From JASFEQ01 sp050124735 (GTDB lineage Bacteria; Desulfobacterota; DSM-4660; Desulfatiglandales; HGW-15), in contig JASFEQ010000018.1 of NCBI GenBank assembly GCA_050124735.1, forward strand, positions 1 to 23,919: DNA of 23,919 nt, written 5' to 3'. The notes beneath the pieces were generated by a model that was not told where the DNA came from, searched no databases, and was given only the letters and a program-made list of their open reading frames with translations. Below are positions 7,086 through 15,455 of the stretch, in pieces (position 1 is the first letter of the stretch; every line of letters starts with the position of its first letter). The position numbers and the translations under genes are program-made.

Positions 7086-7373
7086 CTACATCCCCTCAAA
7101 GAACTCTATGCTCTCTCCTGGCGCCAATTTCACAACCGCCTTTTTCCAGTCAGCTTTTTTCCCAAGGTTCCTCCCCACCCTGCGGCGCTTCCCTTTCATA
7201 TTCATGGTTTTCACATCTACCACCTTGGTCTTGAATAGGGTCTCTACCGCACGTCTGATCTCCACCTTGTTCGCCTTTCTGTCCACTTTCAAGGCTATCT
7301 GGTTCTGGAGCTCTTTTTGGAGAGTCCCCTTCTCCGTAATGTGAACTGCCTTGATTACCTTGTATAGATCCAT
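7086..7373 (-). CDS. rplW: 50S ribosomal protein L23
   Basis: L23 is at the exit-tunnel opening and is the main docking point for trigger factor and SRP. The 95-residue product has HITEKGTLQKE near the N-terminus, VDRKANKVEIRRAVETLF in the middle, and the basic loop MNMKGKRRRVGRNLGKKADWKKA. Length is typical. The ATG (7373-7371) overlaps the last base of the rplD stop (TAATG). A GAGG lies 12 bases upstream inside rplD, so it probably depends on coupling. Confidence 0.97.
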   Translation of the reverse strand: MDLYKVIKAVHITEKGTLQKELQNQIALKVDRKANKVEIRRAVETLFKTKVVDVKTMNMKGKRRRVGRNLGKKADWKKAVVKLAPGESIEFFEGM

Positions 7374-7996
7374 TAAGAAAGCAATGCCTCCTCAATCATG
7401 CTAATAGCAGACTGATCCAAGAAAAGGTGCTCATGCCTCAAGATATCATAGACATTGAGTCCTTGATATCTCATCACCTTGACCCAGGGCACATTCTTGG
7501 AGGATTTTTCCAGAATCTCATTTTTCTCATGGGTCACAATCAATGCCCGGTCCACTTTGAAATTCTCCATCGCCTCTACAAAATTCCTGGTCTTTATCTC
7601 GGGGAGATCAAAACCACTGACCACGATCAGGCGATCCGTCTGGAACTTATCTGTCAGCGCCATACGCAGAGCGGACCGTCTCACCTTTTTGGGAACTTTG
7701 TGAACATACTTGCGCGGCGCGGGTCCAAAGGCGACTCCCCCACCCCTCCTGGTGGGCGATGAGGCCTGACCGACCCTTGCCCTGCCCGTTCCTTTCTGGC
7801 GCCAAAGTTTTGTTCCCGAACTTCTCACCTCAGATCGGCTTTTTGTAGAGGCACTCCCGGATCTTCGATTCAAAAGCTGTCTCACCACCACCTGATGGAT
7901 GACGTGTGCCTTGATCGGCGTGTTGAAAACGGCCTCGTTTAACTCCATCTGAGTCGTTTTTTTACCTTGGAAGTTATATACATCGACAACAGCCAT
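7373..7996 (-). CDS. rplD: 50S ribosomal protein L4
   Basis: L4 extends a loop into the exit tunnel; in E. coli it also represses the S10 operon. The product, 207 residues from the ATG at 7996, has the tunnel loop region with SGTKLWRQKGTGRARVG and GGGVAFGP followed by RKYVHKVPKKVRR (about residues 60-105). The frame is open to a TTG four codons upstream (8008). The ATG is preferred because AVVDVYN is the usual beginning and the TTG has no good binding site. No S10-type leader precedes rpsJ here, so the E. coli form of L4 autoregulation is not evident. Confidence 0.95.
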   Translation of the reverse strand: MAVVDVYNFQGKKTTQMELNEAVFNTPIKAHVIHQVVVRQLLNRRSGSASTKSRSEVRSSGTKLWRQKGTGRARVGQASSPTRRGGGVAFGPAPRKYVHKVPKKVRRSALRMALTDKFQTDRLIVVSGFDLPEIKTRNFVEAMENFKVDRALIVTHEKNEILEKSSKNVPWVKVMRYQGLNVYDILRHEHLFLDQSAISMIEEALLS

Positions 7997-8036
7997 TTTG
8001 TATCTCAATCACTTCAAAGTCTCGAAACTTCTATAA

Positions 8037-8657
8037 CTAAATCTTTGCAATTTCGATAATACTGTTTCGGTGTCCTGGAACAGACCCTTTTAGGGCAATG
8101 ACATCCATCTCAGGTCTCACATCCACGATTTTCAGGTTCCTAATGGTGGTTCTTTGGTATCCCATCCTCCCTGGAAGTTTTTTCCCTTTGTGGACCCTTC
8201 CTGGGGTGGCACTTGAGCCAATGGAACCCGGAATTCTATGGGAACGGGAGCCATGCGTCTCTCTTCCCTTGGAGAAGCCCCACCGCTTGATGACACCACT
8301 AAAACCTCGACCTTTGCTCCTGCCAGTGACTTGAACCAATTCCCCAATTTCGAAAATATCCGCTTTGATCTCCTGCCCCAGTTCAAATTCTTCTGCACTC
8401 TCCACCCGTATTTCTCTCAGGTGGACAAAGTATTTGTCACCAGCCGTCTTAAAATGCCCTTTTAAGGGTTTATTAATCCTATTTTCCTTCTGGACTTCAA
8501 ACCCCAACTGGATCGCCTCATAGCCATCCCTTTCTGATGTCTTTTTCTGGATGACCACGCAGGGTCCAGCCTTAACCATGGTTGCGGGAATACTTTTCCC
8601 CTCGTCAAGGAAATATCGAGTCATGCCCAATTTTCTACCGATAAGTTTCTTAACCAT
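8037..8657 (-). CDS. rplC: 50S ribosomal protein L3
   Basis: L3 starts 23S rRNA assembly and reaches the peptidyl transferase centre. The 206-residue product has the N-terminal LIGRKLGMTRYF, TGRSKGRGFSGVIKRWGF (about residues 111-128) and the central extension with SHRIPGSIGSSATPGRV and KKLPGRMG. Length is typical. The ATG at 8657 has only a poor ribosome binding site (GGAAC about 11 bases upstream), so it may depend on coupling to rpsJ, whose stop is 25 bases away. Confidence 0.97.
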   Translation of the reverse strand: MVKKLIGRKLGMTRYFLDEGKSIPATMVKAGPCVVIQKKTSERDGYEAIQLGFEVQKENRINKPLKGHFKTAGDKYFVHLREIRVESAEEFELGQEIKADIFEIGELVQVTGRSKGRGFSGVIKRWGFSKGRETHGSRSHRIPGSIGSSATPGRVHKGKKLPGRMGYQRTTIRNLKIVDVRPEMDVIALKGSVPGHRNSIIEIAKI

Positions 8658-8682
8658 AAGGACTGGTTCCGTTTCATTCTCT

Positions 8683-9006
8683 TTACAGTTTTATTTCCAC
8701 ATCAACCCCAGCAGCAAGATCAAGTTTCATGAGGGCATCCACGGTCTGCTGGGTGGGTTCCAGAATATCCAAAAGCCTTTTATGTGTCCTTATTTCGAAT
8801 TGTTCTCGCGATTTCTTATTCACATGAGGAGATCTCAACACGCAGTACTTGTTGATTACGGTGGGGAGGGGTATGGGACCCGCAATTTTGGCACCAGTCT
8901 CTCTTGCCGTTTCCACAATCTCCATGGCTGACTGGTCCAAAAGCTTGTGGTCATAAGCCTTCAGTCTTATCCGAATCTTTTGATTAGCGATCGCCTTATC
9001 CATCAT
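8683..9006 (-). CDS. rpsJ: 30S ribosomal protein S10 (NusE)
   Basis: S10 is a small-subunit head protein and, as NusE, binds the C-terminal domain of NusG to tie ribosome to polymerase. The product of 106-107 residues has NQKIRIRLKAYDHKLLDQSA, the loop with GPIPLPTVINKYCVLRSPHVNKKSREQFE-type sequence (about residues 43-71) and the C-terminal VDVEIKL. Two ATG codons stand in tandem at 9006 and 9003; AGAGGG lies 7 bases before the first. It follows tuf by 26 bases, so there is no room for the long regulated leader known from the E. coli S10 operon. Confidence 0.97.
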   Translation of the reverse strand: MMDKAIANQKIRIRLKAYDHKLLDQSAMEIVETARETGAKIAGPIPLPTVINKYCVLRSPHVNKKSREQFEIRTHKRLLDILEPTQQTVDALMKLDLAAGVDVEIKL

Positions 9007-9032
9007 TTCCCTTCCCTCTTATGCAGCCTGCC

Positions 9033-10226
9033 TTACTCAATGATATCACTGATCACTCCAGCACCCACCGTGCGGCCACCTTCACGAATGGCAAAGCGCA
9101 ACTCCTTCTCCATCGCTATGGGCGTGATCAAATTAATGTCCATCGTCACATTGTCCCCAGGCATCACCATCTCCACACCCTCGGGCAACGTCACCACCCC
9201 AGTCACATCCGTCGTCCTAAAATAAAACTGCGGCCTGTATCCATTAAAAAACGGCGTATGACGTCCACCCTCCTCCTTCGTCAATATGTACGCCTCCGCC
9301 CTAAATACAGTATGCGGCGTTATCGAACCAGGCGCAGCAACCACCTGACCACGCTCCACATCCTCTCGCTTCGTCCCTCGTAGCAAAACCCCTATGTTGT
9401 CCCCTGCCTGACCCTGATCCAACACCTTGCGAAACATCTCCACACCAGTGCATACCGTCTTCATCGTAGCCTTTATCCCAACCACCTCCACATCATCTCC
9501 AACCTTGACAATCCCACGCTCCACTCTGCCCGTCACAACCGTACCACGACCAGATATGGTAAATACATCCTCTATCGGCATCAAAAACGGCTTGTCCGTG
9601 TCTCTCACAGGCTCAGGGATAAACGCATCCACCGCTTCCAATAACCCAAAAATCGACTTCACATCCTCACTCTGCTCATCATCACTCTCCAACGCCTTCA
9701 ACGCACTGCCACGTATGATCGGCGTATCATCACCAGGAAATTCATACTTCGTCAATAACTCCCTCAACTCCAACTCCACTAACTCAATCAACTCCTCATC
9801 ATCCACCATGTCACACTTGTTCAAATAAACCACTATGCTCGGCACTCCAACCTGACGCGCTAACAAAATATGCTCCCTCGTCTGGGGCATCGGACCATCA
9901 TCGGCTCCCACCACCAATATGGCACCATCCATCTGCGCCGCACCCGTAATCATATTCTTAATGTAGTCCGCATGACCAGGACAGTCCACATGCGCATAGT
10001 GCCTATTTTCCGTCTCATACTCCACATGCGCCGTCGCTATCGTTATCCCCCGTGCCTTCTCCTCAGGTGCCTTGTCTATCTCATCAAACGGCACATAGTC
10101 CGCCTTGCCCTGCTTCTCCAAATGCTTCGTAATCGCCGCCGTCAACGTCGTCTTACCATGATCTATATGCCCAATAGTGCCCACATTTACATGCGGCTTC
10201 GTCCTCTCAAATTTCTTCTTAGACAT
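9033..10226 (-). CDS. tuf: Translation elongation factor Tu (complete copy)
   Basis: EF-Tu carries aminoacyl-tRNA to the ribosome as a GTP complex. The 397-residue product has the P-loop GHIDHGKT (19-26), switch I segment with RGITI, DCPGHADY (81-88, with the catalytic His at 85), NKCD (136-139), GSALKAL, and intact beta-barrel domains 2 and 3. The ATG has AAGGAGG 6 bases upstream. The coding strand is rich in G and T, using ACG, GCG, TTG, GTG and GAT more freely than the flanking ribosomal genes. Its last 83 bases, including 7 past the stop, are identical to the partial copy at the right edge. It directly follows rpsG, where fusA would be expected first. Confidence 0.98.
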   Translation of the reverse strand: MSKKKFERTKPHVNVGTIGHIDHGKTTLTAAITKHLEKQGKADYVPFDEIDKAPEEKARGITIATAHVEYETENRHYAHVDCPGHADYIKNMITGAAQMDGAILVVGADDGPMPQTREHILLARQVGVPSIVVYLNKCDMVDDEELIELVELELRELLTKYEFPGDDTPIIRGSALKALESDDEQSEDVKSIFGLLEAVDAFIPEPVRDTDKPFLMPIEDVFTISGRGTVVTGRVERGIVKVGDDVEVVGIKATMKTVCTGVEMFRKVLDQGQAGDNIGVLLRGTKREDVERGQVVAAPGSITPHTVFRAEAYILTKEEGGRHTPFFNGYRPQFYFRTTDVTGVVTLPEGVEMVMPGDNVTMDINLITPIAMEKELRFAIREGGRTVGAGVISDIIE

Positions 10227-10277
10227 CTCTATCCTCCTTCATTACAAAGCAGTGTGGAGTAAAATGCTTACCTCCAA

Positions 10278-10748
10278 TCACCACCGGTAGTGGGCAAAGG
10301 CCTTGTTCGCTTCAGCCATCCTATGGGTATCCTCCCTTTTCTTAATGGCAGAACCCCTTCTGTTGGCAGCATCCAACAATTCTCCTGCCAATTTGGCTGA
10401 CATGCTCTTCTCTCCCCTCTCCCTGGCGTAAAGAATTATCCACCGAATGCTGAGGGCTTGACTTCTACTGGGTCTCACCTCGGTGGGAACCTGATAAGTG
10501 GAACCACCTACGCGTCTCGATTTCACTTCCACAGCGGGCTTCACATTATCCACAGCCCTCTGGAAAACAGTCAAAGGGTCCTCATTTGCTTTTTGTTTTA
10601 TTATATTGAAAGCATCATAGAGGATCGATTCAGCCAGACTCTTTTTTCCCTTTTTCATAAGACAGTGCGTAAACTTGGCAACTAACGGACTCTTATGTTT
10701 TGGGTCTGACACAACTTCTCTTCGGACTATCTCTCTCTTCCTAGGCAT
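10278..10748 (-). CDS. rpsG: 30S ribosomal protein S7
   Basis: S7 nucleates the small-subunit head and lies near the E site; in E. coli it represses the str operon. The 156-residue product begins MPRKREIVRREVVSDPKH and carries FTHCLMKKGKKSLAE, KPAVEVKSRRVGGSTYQVP and the C-terminal THRMAEANKAFAHYRW. The frame is open 22 codons further upstream, over the end of rpsL. The ATG at 10748 is chosen because it matches the family and has AAGGAG 6 bases before it; that site overlaps the rpsL stop as TAAGGAG. Confidence 0.98.
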   Translation of the reverse strand: MPRKREIVRREVVSDPKHKSPLVAKFTHCLMKKGKKSLAESILYDAFNIIKQKANEDPLTVFQRAVDNVKPAVEVKSRRVGGSTYQVPTEVRPSRSQALSIRWIILYARERGEKSMSAKLAGELLDAANRRGSAIKKREDTHRMAEANKAFAHYRW

Positions 10749-10758
10749 AGAAGACTCC

Positions 10759-11136
10759 TTAAATCCCCTTTGGCCTTTTGGCGCCATACTTTGAGCGACT
10801 CTGCCGACGATCATCCACCCCGGAGGTATCCATGGTACCCCTTATGATATGATATCTCACTCCGGGCAAATCCTTGACACGTCCCCCACGAATCATGACC
10901 ACAGAATGCTCCTGCAAATTATGGCCCACCCCTGGAATGTAAGAGGTAACCTCAATGCCGTTTGTTAACCTGACTCTCGCCACTTTCCTCAAGGCCGAGT
11001 TGGGCTTTTTGGGCGTTGATGTATAGACCCTAACACAGACCCCTCTCTTCTGCGGGCACCCCTGTAAGGCGGGGGTTTTCACTTTTCTCTTTGCCTTCTG
11101 ACGGCCTTTCCTGACGAGTTGGTTAATCGTCGGCAT
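10759..11136 (-). CDS. rpsL: 30S ribosomal protein S12
   Basis: S12 is at the decoding centre and controls accuracy; changes here give streptomycin resistance. The 125-residue product has MPTINQLVRKGR, the loop TPKKPNSALRK with Lys43, and GGRVKDLPGVRYH with Lys88 and Asp89 (numbered with Met1; the residues called K42 and K87 in E. coli). These are the sensitive, wild-type residues. The tail is a little longer than in E. coli (RPKGI ending). The ATG has an AGGAGAG site upstream, and a sigma-70-like promoter lies in the gap before it. Confidence 0.98.
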   Translation of the reverse strand: MPTINQLVRKGRQKAKRKVKTPALQGCPQKRGVCVRVYTSTPKKPNSALRKVARVRLTNGIEVTSYIPGVGHNLQEHSVVMIRGGRVKDLPGVRYHIIRGTMDTSGVDDRRQSRSKYGAKRPKGI

Positions 11137-11223
11137 GTTTTCTCTCCTAATCAGTCCTTAAGTCTCAACGCAGGGTTGACGGCCAAAAATACTGCCCAAA
11201 TTCCTGATTTCACAAAATCCTAC

Positions 11224-11252
11224 CTTTTATGCCCTATTTCCCCGCTTGTCAA
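11224..11252 (-). promoter_or_regulatory. Probable sigma-70-type promoter of the str cluster
   Basis: In the 133-base gap between rpoC and rpsL the minus strand has a perfect -35 box TTGACA (11252-11247), a 17-base spacer, and a -10-like TAAAAG (11229-11224, 4 of 6 matches to TATAAT). A start about 80 bases before the rpsL ATG would follow. No terminator hairpin with a U run was seen after rpoC, so read-through from upstream is also likely. The -10 box is imperfect. Confidence 0.6.
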
Positions 11253-11269
11253 CTTCTTTTCGATAAATA

Positions 11270-14200
11270 TTAGTGAAAATCTGAAGTCTCGCTCTCGATC
11301 TCTATGTCCCTATAATCTCTCAGGCCGGTGCCGGCCGGGATCAGGCGTCCCATAATCACATTCTCTTTCAAGCCCTTCAGATAATCCACCTTCCCAGCCA
11401 CGCTCGCATCAGAGAGGACTTTGGTGGTCTCCTGAAATGAGGCTGCCGATATGAAGCTTTCGGTGCTCAGCGAGGCCTTTGTAATGCCCAGGAGTAGGGG
11501 TTGTGCGCTGGCCGGCTTGCCGCCCTGTTCTATAATCTTCTGGTTTTCCTCCTCAAAACGCCATCTTTCCACTTGTTCGCCCATCAGGAATTTGGAGTCT
11601 CCCGTTTCCCTTACTGTCACCTGCTTCAGCATCTGTCTCACGATAACTTCGATGTGCTTGTCATTGATACTCACACCTTGAAGTCGGTAGACCTCTTGGA
11701 CTTCATCTACCAGGTATTTGGCCAGTTCCTTAGCGCCTCGAATCCTCAAAATGTCATGGGGGTTAGCTGAACCGTCCATCAATGGCTCTCCTGCCCTCAC
11801 ATAATCTCCTTCCAAGACGCTCACGTGTTTACCCTTTGTAATATAGTAATCTACAGACTCACCCACATCAGGGGTGATCGTAACCTTTCTTCTACCCTTG
11901 ACATATTGACCAAAGGATACTGTACCATCTATCTCGGTCAGGATGGCGTTCTCTTTGGGTTTGCGCACCTCAAACAGCTCTGCAACCCTGGGCAGTCCTC
12001 CTGTGATATCTTTAGTCTTCGTGGTCTCTCTTGGAATCTTTGCCAAAACAGTTCCTGCTTCAGCCTTCTCTCCCTCATTCACCATGATGATAGCCCCGAT
12101 GGGTAGATGATAACGCGCCTGGCCTTTTCCACTTCCAGGAAGAGATGCTGTCTTTCCTTTTTTGTCTTTAATGGAAATACGCGGCCTCGTCTCCAAGTCG
12201 CGGGACTCCACCACGGCTCTGCTGATCTTTCCTGTCACGTTGTCTCGCCTCTCCTGCATGGTCACGCCATCCAGGATATCTCCAAATTTCACCACACCCT
12301 GCACTTCAGTAAGGATGGGTATGGTAAAGGGATCCCACTCGGCAAGAATTTGATTCGCCTTAATCCGCTGTTTATCACGCACTTTTAGAACGGCACCGTA
12401 AATTATAGGATATCGTTCGATCTCCCGTCCGCCTTTGCCCAAGATGGCTATCTCCCCGTTGCGATTCATGACCACATAGTCGCCCTCCACATTCTTGACC
12501 GCCTTGATCTCCATAAAACTCACCTTACCAGGATTCCTGGCGTGAACCGTGGTCTGCTCCACCCGCTTGCTTGCGGTTCCACCAATATGGAATGTCCTCA
12601 TGGTCAATTGGGTACCTGGCTCGCCGATGGATTGAGCGGCCATAATGCCTATGGCCTCTCCAATGTTCACCTCATGACCATGTGCCAGGTCTCGTCCATA
12701 GCATTTCTTGCATACTCCCCTTTTTGCTTCGCAGGTTAAGACCGACCGGATCCTAACTCTCTCCAATCCAGCATTCTCTATCTTCTCCACCTTTTCTTCA
12801 TCTATTTCTTCATTGGCTGAAACGAGCAGTTCCCCAGTTATGGGATCAATAATTTCCTGAAGGGCCACCCTTCCCAAGACCCTAATTCCGACCCTTTCAA
12901 TAATCTCTCCTCCTTCCATGAGAGCGGTTACCCAGATTCCATCCACGGTCCCACAATCCTCCATGGTGATCACAGTATCTTGAGCCACATCCACGAGTCG
13001 CCGGGTCAAGTAGCCAGAGTTGGCCGTTTTAAGGGCTGTATCAGCCAACCCTTTTCTGGCACCATGGGTGGATATAAAATATTGCAAAACCGTGAGACCT
13101 TCTCGGAAGTTGGAAGTGATGGGCGATTCGATAATCTCTCCTGAGGGTTTGGCCATCAGGCCCCTCATCCCAGCCAGTTGCCGCATCTGATCCTTGCTTC
13201 CCCTGGCGCCCGAATCCGACATCATATAGATGGGATTAAAACTGTTGGCTTTGGCCTTTTGGCCTTTGGGTCCTTTCAACTCCTCCATGGCCATCTCGCT
13301 CATCATCTCAGCAGCAATGGTTTCGGTGGACTGAGCCCATATATCAACCACCTTGTTATATTTTTCTCCATCCGTGATCAAACCGCCTTTGTACTGGTCA
13401 TCGATCTTTTTTACCTCCTTTTCGGAATGCTCAATGATCTCTGTCTTGCGGGAAGGAATGGCCATATCCTTCATAGAGATGGACACCCCAGAAAGCGTCG
13501 CATATTTATAACCGATATCCTTCAACCTGTCAGAGAGGATGACCGTCGCCTTAATCCCTTCCCTCCGGTAAGATTCATTAATGAGAACACGCAGCACTTT
13601 CTTGGTCATCACTTTATTGAGGAGTGGATAGGGAAGCTTCTTAGGAAGCATCTCATAGAGCAGGATCCGACCTGTGGTGGTCTCCTCTATCTTGCCGTTT
13701 ATCCTCACCTTGATGGATGCGTGCAAATCCAACTCGCCCGCGTCATGGGCCATCCTCACTTCCTCAGTATTAGCGAAAACCTTCCCCTCGCCCTTACAGA
13801 ACGGCCTATCTCTAGTCATGTAATAGAGCCCCAGTACAATATCCTGGCTAGGAACAATAATGGGGTCTCCATTGGCCGGAGAAAGGATGTTGTTGGTCGA
13901 CATCATTAGGACCCGTGCCTCAATCTGCGCCTCAATGGACAAGGGGACGTGCACGGCCATTTGATCACCGTCGAAATCCGCATTAAAAGCCGTACAAACC
14001 AATGGGTGCAGTTGGATGGCCTTCCCTTCTATTAAAATGGGCTCAAAGGCTTGAATTCCCAATCGATGCAGTGTGGGTGCCCTGTTTAAAAGGATGCAGT
14101 ACTCTCTCACCACTTCGTCCAGGGCATCCCAAACCTCAGGGGTTTCCCTCTCCACCATTTTCTTTGCCGACTTAATGGTTGTGGCCAGGCCTTTCTCATC

Positions 14201-15355
14201 CAATTTGTTGTAAATGAAGGGCTTGAAGAGTTCCAAGGCCATCTTTTTGGGCAGACCACATTGATGCAACCTGAGGTCCGGGCCCACCACAATGACCGAT
14301 CTGCCTGAGTAGTCCACCCGCTTACCCAGCAAATTCTGTCGAAACCTCCCTTGCTTGCCCTTAAGCATGTCGCTCAAGGATTTGAATGGCCTCTTGTTGG
14401 CACCCGTAACCACTTTTCCCCGCCTACCGTTGTCAAACAGAACGTCCACCGCCTCTTGGAGCATTCGCTTCTCGTTTCTCACAATGATCTCGGGAGCACT
14501 AAGTTCGAGGAGTCTCTTTAATCGGTTGTTTCTATTGATAACCCTTCTGTAGAGGTCATTGAGATCAGAGGTGGCGAATCTTCCCCCATCCAGCGGGACA
14601 AGGGGTCTGAGATCAGGGGGCAATACGGGTATGACATCCATAACCGTCCATTCCGGCCTGTTCTTGGATTCCCTGAACGCATCAATGACCTTCAGCCGCT
14701 TGGCCAGTTTCTTCCTCTTGGCCTCCGAGCGGGTCTCCATCATCTCCGCCCTGAGGGTGGGGGAGAGTTCCTCCAGATCCAGATCCCGTAACATGGCCTG
14801 AATGGCTTCGGCGCCAATTCCCACTTCAAAACGATCCCCAAAATCTTCTCTGGCCCGAAGTAGTTGTTCATCCGTCAGCAGCGTGCCCTTGGCCAGAGGC
14901 GTGTCTTTTGGATCCGTAACAATGAAATTCTCAAAGTAGAGGATTCTCTCCAAATCCTTTAATGTCAGATCAAGGAGATTTCCTATCTTGGATGGCAGGC
15001 ATTTCAAAAACCATATATGGGAGACGGGTGAGGCAAGTTCAATATGTCCCATACGTTCACGGCGGACTTTGGATTGAATGACTTCAACGCCGCATTTCTC
15101 ACAGACAATGCCGCGGTGTTTCATCCTCTTGTACTTGCCACAGTTGCACTCGTAGTCCTTAATGGGGCCAAATATCTTTGAACAGAAAAGGCCGTCCCTT
15201 TCCGGTTTGAAGGTCCTGTAATTTATGGTTTCAGGTTTCTTCACTTCACCAAAAGACCTCTCCCTTATCTTTTCAGGAGATGACAAGGAGATTTTCACAG
15301 CGTTGTAACTTGATGGGTCTTTCGGTTTCGTAAAAAAATTGTATAATTCTTCCAA
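11270..15355 (-). CDS. rpoC: DNA-directed RNA polymerase subunit beta'
   Basis: Beta' carries the polymerase active site. The 1361-residue product has an N-terminal zinc site (CNCGKYKR and CEKC, about residues 70-90) and the magnesium-binding NADFDGD at 458-464, giving Asp 460, 462 and 464 exactly as in E. coli. It also has the bridge-helix/trigger-loop region and a second zinc site (CEAKRGVC and CKKC, about residues 865-885). The C-terminus is intact. The frame runs upstream into the rpoB end, but the added residues are not RpoC-like. TTG at 15355-15353 gives LEELYNFF, the family N-terminus, with GGAGG about 9 bases upstream. The gap to rpoB is 100 bases. Confidence 0.96.
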   Translation of the reverse strand: MEELYNFFTKPKDPSSYNAVKISLSSPEKIRERSFGEVKKPETINYRTFKPERDGLFCSKIFGPIKDYECNCGKYKRMKHRGIVCEKCGVEVIQSKVRRERMGHIELASPVSHIWFLKCLPSKIGNLLDLTLKDLERILYFENFIVTDPKDTPLAKGTLLTDEQLLRAREDFGDRFEVGIGAEAIQAMLRDLDLEELSPTLRAEMMETRSEAKRKKLAKRLKVIDAFRESKNRPEWTVMDVIPVLPPDLRPLVPLDGGRFATSDLNDLYRRVINRNNRLKRLLELSAPEIIVRNEKRMLQEAVDVLFDNGRRGKVVTGANKRPFKSLSDMLKGKQGRFRQNLLGKRVDYSGRSVIVVGPDLRLHQCGLPKKMALELFKPFIYNKLDEKGLATTIKSAKKMVERETPEVWDALDEVVREYCILLNRAPTLHRLGIQAFEPILIEGKAIQLHPLVCTAFNADFDGDQMAVHVPLSIEAQIEARVLMMSTNNILSPANGDPIIVPSQDIVLGLYYMTRDRPFCKGEGKVFANTEEVRMAHDAGELDLHASIKVRINGKIEETTTGRILLYEMLPKKLPYPLLNKVMTKKVLRVLINESYRREGIKATVILSDRLKDIGYKYATLSGVSISMKDMAIPSRKTEIIEHSEKEVKKIDDQYKGGLITDGEKYNKVVDIWAQSTETIAAEMMSEMAMEELKGPKGQKAKANSFNPIYMMSDSGARGSKDQMRQLAGMRGLMAKPSGEIIESPITSNFREGLTVLQYFISTHGARKGLADTALKTANSGYLTRRLVDVAQDTVITMEDCGTVDGIWVTALMEGGEIIERVGIRVLGRVALQEIIDPITGELLVSANEEIDEEKVEKIENAGLERVRIRSVLTCEAKRGVCKKCYGRDLAHGHEVNIGEAIGIMAAQSIGEPGTQLTMRTFHIGGTASKRVEQTTVHARNPGKVSFMEIKAVKNVEGDYVVMNRNGEIAILGKGGREIERYPIIYGAVLKVRDKQRIKANQILAEWDPFTIPILTEVQGVVKFGDILDGVTMQERRDNVTGKISRAVVESRDLETRPRISIKDKKGKTASLPGSGKGQARYHLPIGAIIMVNEGEKAEAGTVLAKIPRETTKTKDITGGLPRVAELFEVRKPKENAILTEIDGTVSFGQYVKGRRKVTITPDVGESVDYYITKGKHVSVLEGDYVRAGEPLMDGSANPHDILRIRGAKELAKYLVDEVQEVYRLQGVSINDKHIEVIVRQMLKQVTVRETGDSKFLMGEQVERWRFEEENQKIIEQGGKPASAQPLLLGITKASLSTESFISAASFQETTKVLSDASVAGKVDYLKGLKENVIMGRLIPAGTGLRDYRDIEIESETSDFH

Positions 15356-15455
15356 TGTTTTCTCCCTCCGTAATTTGAGATTTTCGATTGAGGAATCATT
15401 AAAGCCAGGCAATCCATAATCAATCGTCAACCGTCTGTTGGCGATGTTCCTAGAG

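Noticed and set aside
8658..9032. E. coli-style S10 leader controlled by L4
   Set aside because: rpsJ starts 26 bases after tuf, which leaves no space for the roughly 170-base leader.
13178..13909. Plus-strand open frame of 243 codons opposite rpoC
   Set aside because: It lies wholly inside the highly conserved rpoC coding region on the other strand and resembles no known family; it is a shadow frame.
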